A stretch of DNA of 64,000 bases from Anaeramoeba flamelloides (Eukaryota > Metamonada > Anaeramoebidae). The notes beneath the pieces are model-generated. The model saw only the letters and a program-made list of their open reading frames with translations, was not told where the DNA came from and did no database searches. Below, piece by piece: positions 58,274 through 64,000 of the stretch. Numbering within the stretch: position 1 is the stretch's first letter; each line of letters starts with the position of its first letter. The stretch covers positions 1,922,001 to 1,986,000 of the forward strand of contig JANTQA010000015.1 of assembly GCA_027625915.1 (NCBI GenBank). Reading direction: 5' to 3'. The position numbers were made by a program, and so were the translations under genes.

Positions 58274-61200
58274 ATGATGATGTGGCCACTGTACAACTCT
58301 TATTCTCAAAAAGAAGAAACCAAAAAAGAAAAACCCTTATCAAATCTGAATCTTGAACCACAAGGTACCGATCGACAAGAAATAAAAAATTGAAATTTAA
58401 CTTTTTTCCTCAAACACTTTTCTTTTTCTTTGCTTCTGGATTAAAAAAAAAAAAATCAATAAATACTTTTCAAATAGAAATGCAAACCAAAAGTTGTTCA
58501 AATAATTATATCTCTACAAGTCTCAAAACATTTCCAAAAACACAAGATCTTGACCTTCAAACAAAACTCCCACTTAGTGTCACGATCCAGCCATTTGCTG
58601 AAAGAAAAAAGGAAATGAAAAACAATCAGGATATCCCAGTGATTAACTATGGCAAAGAAAATTTTGTTCGTTGTGAATGCGGGGGCTATATGAATCCTTT
58701 TGTGCAACCAAATTTCATGTCTTTTCACTATACCTGTCCGCTTTGTGGCACCACAAGCAATTTCCCGGAGTGGTGGATCAACAGCAATTCCCAGAGCGGT
58801 TATCAAGGCAATAACATGGAATTGAACAAACGAGTTGAATTCAGTGATTCTGTCATCGAATTTCAGGCAAATTCCAAATACCAAAACCGTCAGACAAGCG
58901 ATCCGATCTATTTTTTTTTAATCGAAATATCTGAATATACAATCAATAACAATCTTGTTGCACTTATGTGCAAGTCCATTAAAAAATGGATCAAGTCAAA
59001 GCTGATCGACAAGGAAGCAAGTAATTCTCAAAGCATTAAGGTTGGCATCATTTGTTTCCATTCTGTTGTTGATGCCATCTTAATCAAAAAGAAGTCCAAA
59101 AGACCCGAAATAATTACCCTTGGCGATCTAACAGATTACTTTGTTCCTTGCCCAACAAAGAGTTGTATCGTGAAAATCAAAACGCATTACAAATCCATCT
59201 ATTCTGCACTACAATTAATACCCGAAATATATAAAAAAAAAATCAACCACCAGCCAATAAAGCAAAGCAAGGATCAGCAAAGCACCTCCGAAAGTTGCCT
59301 GAGCTTTGCTTTACAAATATCTTTTGGTTTTTTAAATTCTGTTGGTGGTAAATTAATTTGCTTAATTGCCAATCGCCCCAATCTATCAAAGGGCATGTTA
59401 AGAAACAGAGAAAACCAAGAATTGGTTGGCTCCAAGGAGGAAAGCACATTGCTTAACCCGGAAAAGGATTCAATCCATGGACAGTTTTGGAAGCAAATAG
59501 CGAAGAAATTTTCAAAATATTATATTTCTGTGTCATTGTTTTTGTTTCCTTTCCAATATTTAGATATCGCCACTTTAGCTCAGTTGACACACTACACTGC
59601 CGGTGAATTATTTGTTTACGATAATTTGTCTTTGCAAACTGCTCACAAATTAAGATCATTTCAAAGACAATTGACCCAATTATTAAACAGAGAAGATTGT
59701 TGGGAAGCAATAATTAGAACCAGAATTTCTTCTGGTTTTTCCATAAAGCAATATTTCACTGATTGTTTAATTTCAAACGATGATTTATTATACGTTCCAA
59801 ATATTTCACCTGATTACAGTTTGAATATCCAATTACAAATTCATTCAAAGGAAATTATTTCAAATTATTTATTCATACAAACAGTTGTCGTGTAATTAAA
59901 TTTTTTTCTTCTTCTGATATTTCTTATTATTACTATTCCTCTTTTTTTTATTTTTGTTATATGAATATGAATATACATTCATGTATTAAATGTGATGTTT
60001 GTAAATTGTCTATTATTAGAGAAATTTGAATATTATTTCCGATTTTTTATATTTACAGTTACCTGATAATAATGTATAAATCAAAAAAAAAATTAATCAA
60101 GGTTACTTATTTGGAAATCAGAATAAAAACAAAAATATTGGTTTAACTCAAAATTGAGTTTAATATATTTAATATTCAAAAAAGATTGTGTCTGTCGGTA
60201 TCTCTGTTTCACAAAATTTTTAAGCGGATGAATTTAAAATGATTTTTGTGGTAATTTTTAATAAATATTTTAAAAATAATCCTTTTTTTATGAATAATGA
60301 AAGGGCCAATGATTGAAATAAATTATCAATTAATAAATATATAAGGTATTTCAAAAAAAGTGGAGCATTTTTTTTTATATTTTATAAAAAATCCTCTTTG
60401 TTAGTGGTTCTAATTGTAAATTGGTAATGTTAAATTAAGTGGGATATTAATACTAATTGAATCAACACTTATTTCATTTATTTCAAAATATTTTGATTCA
60501 AATATTTCTAAAAAATGAAACAAAAAATTGCACTTTTTTTGGAGAAAACGATGCACGACCAATTTCAAAAAAAAAAAAAAAATGGGAAATATAGTAAGAT
60601 TACAAACAATTTTTGAAACAATATATTAAAGTTATAAGTTTTCCTTTCTATTGGAAATTTTGTTGATATTTAACTCTCTTTGGAAAACGATTTTTTAGAT
60701 CAAAAAGAAAAAAATAATCACGAATTTTCTCACTTTGAAAGTCCCATATATAATAAAGATGAGAAATTTTAATATCTTTTATTAAAGTAATATCATACCA
60801 AGAAATAAATTGAATTATTATCAACGGTCAATAAATGATTTTTAATAATTTTCTATTTTAACAATTTTATTAGAATTGAGTTGAAGAAAGATATTTTAAA
60901 AATAAATTTATTAATATTATTTTTGGAAATAGCTTATATAATAATAAAAGATTTTAGAAATAACCCAAATGACGATAAAACTAAATAAAAAAAAAAAAAC
61001 TGTACAGCCAAATGAAATTTTATATCTTTGTATTTGGTTAGATAAACAAACTGATTTCCAATTTAACCTTGATAAAAGCCGATAATAATTTTCAAAAGTT
61101 TCTTCATATTTTTAATTAAAAGAGTTTTTCTAATGGGTTAAAAATTCAATTCTTTAAATCTGTTTTACATGGTCAACGAATATATGGATTAGAAATATTT

Positions 61201-63084
61201 GATTTAACAGAAACTGATTTCAAAAAAATTGAAATCTAGACCAAGAAAAAAAAAAATTACATAATCCTTATTAATCAACCCACATTCTCCAAGACTTATT
61301 TATAAAATATACAAAAATTGATTCGGTAAGGATCATAATATAGAAAAGAAAAATCAAATCAATTCAAAAATTAAAAAATCCTCTGTTTTGATGAATTAAT
61401 CAACTATTCTTCCTTTTAGAGAAAAAGAATTAGAATATATTAGTTGGAAATTTCAAAATTTAAAACAACAAGAAATTAAACTAGACAATTATGGAATTGA
61501 TCAATTAGAACAATCCAGTTGGAAATGTCGTTAGATTTTACAAATAAAACAGAAAACCTCAAGAAAACCGCTATTAGGTTTTCTTGAGTTTTCTGTTTAT
61601 TTGGAAAATTGATAGATTTTCGTTAGGTTTTTTTGAGTTTTCTATTTATCTTGGAAAAACTATAGATTTTCGTTAGGTTTTTTTTAATTTTTGAAATAAA
61701 CTGAAAATTTATTAAAATTTTCTGTTTATTTCAAAAAGTAAAAAAAACCTAGAACACTTCACAAATAAAATAGAAAACCTCAAAAAAACCTAAAGCGCTT
61801 AACATTTAAAACAGTAAACTTCAAGAAAACCTAACGCTTCATCTTTTCCTGATTTCAAAAAAAAATAGAGAAAAAGCAAAGATTTTACTCAATTCTTTTA
61901 AATTCTGGAAAAGCTAACAGTGATTTTTTTTTTTTTACTTTTAGGAAATAAAAAAACCTAACGGCGTTTTTTGTAATTGTTGTTTTTGTTTTGAAAATCT
62001 ATCGATTATATAATCAAAACAAAAATTAAAAAAGGCTAAAGGTTATTTTCCAAGAATTCAGAAGAATAGAGTAAAATCTTTGATTTTGTGCGATAAAGTT
62101 GGATTAATCACGGTTTTTTAATATTGCCACGAATTTATTGCTAATATCATGATAATACATGTTATCATCAAACCCTCTATTATTTATAATTTGTTTTATT
62201 ATATTTATTATCCTTTTTGTATTAGATATACTAACCAAGAATCAAAAAGAAGAGTTAGAGTATTATCAAAATGTATTCCTACGACTGAGGTTATTGGGCA
62301 AATTTTACAATCAATTGATATTCAAATATTAATGAATTATTATGTGAAACAATCCATTGAAGAAGGGTTAAAGGAGCCCTTGTTACTAATCAGAAACAAT
62401 ATGATCCATCAATTAAAAACTATTTTTTCGTTATGGAACCAAACTCAAAACGAAAAGCAATATTCCTTAAATTATCAAAATTCTGTAAAAACGAAATCGC
62501 CATTGCCTGGTTCACTGTCGCTTTATCCTTATTTTATAAATTCTTTTATAAAAAATATCTTGTTTACTGGAGATAAACAAATTAAAATCGATACAAGATC
62601 AAATTATTTTTATAGACTAAGATCAAAACCATTAAACGAAATTTTATTAATTCTTTGTCCCCTGTTTTATAGAATTGACAATTTTAAATGGTCAACAAAA
62701 AAAAAAGAAGAGGAAATTCCAGAAAGATTACCTTTAACAGCAAACAATTTATCCGATGATGGTGTTTTTGTATTGACTAATGGGGTGGAAATTTTATTTT
62801 TTATTGGTTCAAATGCTCCATCTTCTTTCCTTTCTCAATTATTTAGTGAAATAAATGTTTTTCAAATTGAGCAATCAAAGCTATCACTATTAAAATTGAA
62901 TAACACAATTAATCGTTCAATTCGATTCTTTTTAAAAATGTTAAAAAAAAAATCTTCTCAAAATATAATAACAATTATTAGACAAGGGGATAAAAATCAA
63001 AATAAAGTTTTTGATTTCTTAATCGAAGACCAAACTCAATTTTATCCCTCATATCAACAGTTCTTTGAAAAAATTATAAATTAA
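58274..63084 (+). CDS. Sec24, COPII coat cargo-binding subunit (three exons)
   Basis: Exons are 58274-58364, 58478-59891 and 62226-63084; introns are 113 and 2334 bp (GTACCG and GTAATT donors, ATAG and TTAG acceptors), with matching phases. The product is 787 residues. Domain order is Sec24-like. The zinc finger is RCECGGYMNPF...YTCPLCG. The trunk follows (YFFLIEISEYTI, VGIICFHSVVDAI, LGDLTDYFVPCP, GGKLICLIANRPNLSKG). The beta-sandwich joins across intron 2 as YLFIQTVVVYTNQESKRRVRVLSKCIPTT. A helical domain (IQILMNYYVKQSIEEGL) and a gelsolin-like end (VFVLTNGVEILFFIGSNAP) close the protein. Sec24 pairs with Sec23 and selects cargo for ER-to-Golgi vesicles. It is short because it lacks the long disordered N-terminus of animal and yeast proteins. 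The first cysteine pair of the zinc finger is C-x-C, not the usual C-x2-C. Confidence 0.9.
60480..60810 (+). repeat. Dispersed repeat, copy 2 (partner at 29690-30010)
   Basis: Shares with 29690-30010 the ordered landmarks caaatatttctaaaaaatgaa, ccaatttca, aaagttataagtttt and gaaattttaatatctttt. The upstream stretch 60430-60510 matches 13370-13500 inverted. Inside the Sec24 intron. Confidence 0.55.
61050..61540 (+). mobile_element. LINE remnant, reverse-transcriptase thumb region
   Basis: The plus strand reads NGLKIQFFKSVLHGQRIYGLEIFDLTETDFKKIEI before a stop, parallel to the IQLFKALILPQILYGLKILNL of the remnant near 40300. Later EKELEYISWKFQNLKQQEIKL could be the continuation in another frame. 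Several stops show it is old and inactive. Confidence 0.6.
61540..62095. repeat. Cluster of mirrored short repeats
   Basis: Variants of aaaacctcaagaaaacc and its complement ggttttcttgagttttc occur about seven times in both orientations. Arms 61550-61569 and 61577-61595 nearly form a perfect hairpin. The tail includes two cores of the hairpin repeat best seen at 49830-50020, each with gaattctttta/attctgg-type halves. The arrangement looks like repeated nested insertion or rearrangement of one small foldback element. Confidence 0.6.
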
Positions 63085-64000
63085 TTTGTAAAATACGTTT
63101 ATAAATTTTTTTATTTTAAATCCAAAGTTTTAAAATATTTCAAAATAAATAAAAATATATATCTTTCACAATAATTTCTGTGTTTTTTTTTTCTTTTTTT
63201 TTCAAATATTGGTTTTTATGCTTATTTTTAATTTATTAAAATTTGTTTTTTTTTTTTTTTTTTTTTTTTCTCAAAAGTTCAAATTTCATATATTTGATTA
63301 TATTTTTGTAATTAAGGTTTCTTATTTTTTAATAAGATTTTTATTTAACAATTTAATAAGATTTTTAATTAGGGGTAGAATAACTTTATTGTTTTTTTTT
63401 ATGCTTGAATTGAAGTAGATTGTGGAACTTTTAAATAAACTCCAATTCAACATTTTTAACACACCAAAATTCAATTTTTAGAAAAATTCTTATTAAATCA
63501 ATTAAAGAAGATTTACCAAATTAGAACCATTCACTAATTGAAATGTTAACACTTTTTTATAAATTACAATACTCACAAAACAATAAATAAATAATTATCA
63601 ATACAAATAAATTATGGGTGTGTTAAAAATTTTGGAGAGAGCTAAAACAAAAAAAAATGTCTTGGTAAATTTATTTAAATTCTATTAGGAATATGTCCTG
63701 ATCAAATGCAAGATATCCTCAAATAATTTTATTTTGAGTTCTATTTTCAACAACTCAACTTTAACCTAATACCAATCGTTGAAAAAAAAAATTACATCGA
63801 ACTAAACAAGTTAGGTAAAACAAAAAATTGAATGAATATAAAAAAAAAAAAAAAACGATGAAAAAATGATTTTTATATTTAACAAAAAGCAAATTTATAT
63901 CCAATTTCAATGAAATTGTATTATTGTGATTGTTTGAACTGTTTGAACTTTGTGGAAAATTTTGAATTGTAGTTTATTTTATAATTAACTCCATTTAATA
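63085..64000. other. AT-rich DNA downstream of Sec24, no gene seen
   Basis: T-rich tracts at 63185-63270 follow an AATAAATAAAAATAT stretch (about 63145) that could be used for polyadenylation. The frame at 63209-63418 is homopolymer-driven. Nothing else is recognised before the window ends. Confidence 0.55.

Larger units (their letters stand above)
59892..62225. other. 2.3-kb Sec24 intron holding LINE remnant and hairpin repeats
   Basis: Splits the Sec24 beta-sandwich in phase 2. It contains a dispersed repeat near 60480-60810 (partner 29690-30010), a LINE remnant at 61050-61540, and a field of short mirrored aaaacctcaagaaaacc blocks at 61540-61860. Hairpin-repeat cores lie at 61860-61920 and 62040-62090. 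The insertions plausibly account for most of its length relative to the 113-196-bp introns elsewhere in the window. Confidence 0.75.

Noticed and set aside
58390-58477. Upstream extension of the Sec24 frame (MKFNFFPQTLFFFFASGL...)
   Set aside because: It is intronic: a GT donor at 58365 and AG acceptor at 58477 join a short first exon starting at 58274 in the right phase.

Overview
This window looks like nuclear DNA of an AT-rich, free-living amoeboid protist. Genes are few and separated by kilobases of A/T-rich, repeat-filled DNA. Introns are GT-AG. Stops are TAA and TAG, consistent with the standard code. Proteins carry long Lys/Glu- and Asn/Gln-rich tracts. The mix of U-box, BTB, RGS-DUF547, formin and PB1 proteins resembles Anaeramoeba-type metamonads, and a dictyostelid-like or other amoebozoan source is the main alternative. 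No rRNA, tRNA, CRISPR, telomere or virus-like element was recognised.

Eight genes can be supported, left to right. (1) A PB1-domain protein (3385-4930, +, one intron). (2) A U-box protein with a series of PH/GRAM-like beta-rich segments (7724-10663, -). (3) An AIM24-family protein, noticeably less AT-rich than its surroundings (14348-15169, -). (4) A solitary RNase III domain with an Asn/Lys-rich tail (19726-21111, -). (5) A BTB/POZ protein whose BTB fold is split by a low-complexity insert (26872-28131, +). (6) A coiled-coil/poly-Asn protein ending in RGS and DUF547 domains, joined across a 977-bp intron (32843-37023, +). (7) A diaphanous-type formin (45504-54546, +, five exons, one intron of 4.25 kb) with GBD/FH3, FH1, FH2 and a tail carrying four DFRxxL motifs. 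(8) A Sec24 COPII coat subunit (58274-63084, +, three exons, one intron of 2.3 kb). For genes 1, 6, 7 and 8 the exon junctions were worked out from GT/AG sites, reading phase and domain continuity.

The genes do not form an operon or an obvious pathway. Several concern signalling to the cytoskeleton (RGS, formin, BTB), ubiquitin transfer (U-box, possibly BTB) and membrane traffic (Sec24).

The rest is an archive of mobile DNA: five copies of a ~200-bp nearly palindromic MITE with Tc1/mariner-like TA-CAGT ends; two related 1.7-2.5-kb elements with TCACAGGT ends and CpG-rich subterminal DNA, each sitting inside a simple repeat; LINE remnants, including one open 3' end of ORF2; two elements with arms of about 80-130 bp; and several families of 250-700-bp dispersed repeats. 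Some of these lie in the long introns of the RGS, formin and Sec24 genes and account for part of their length.
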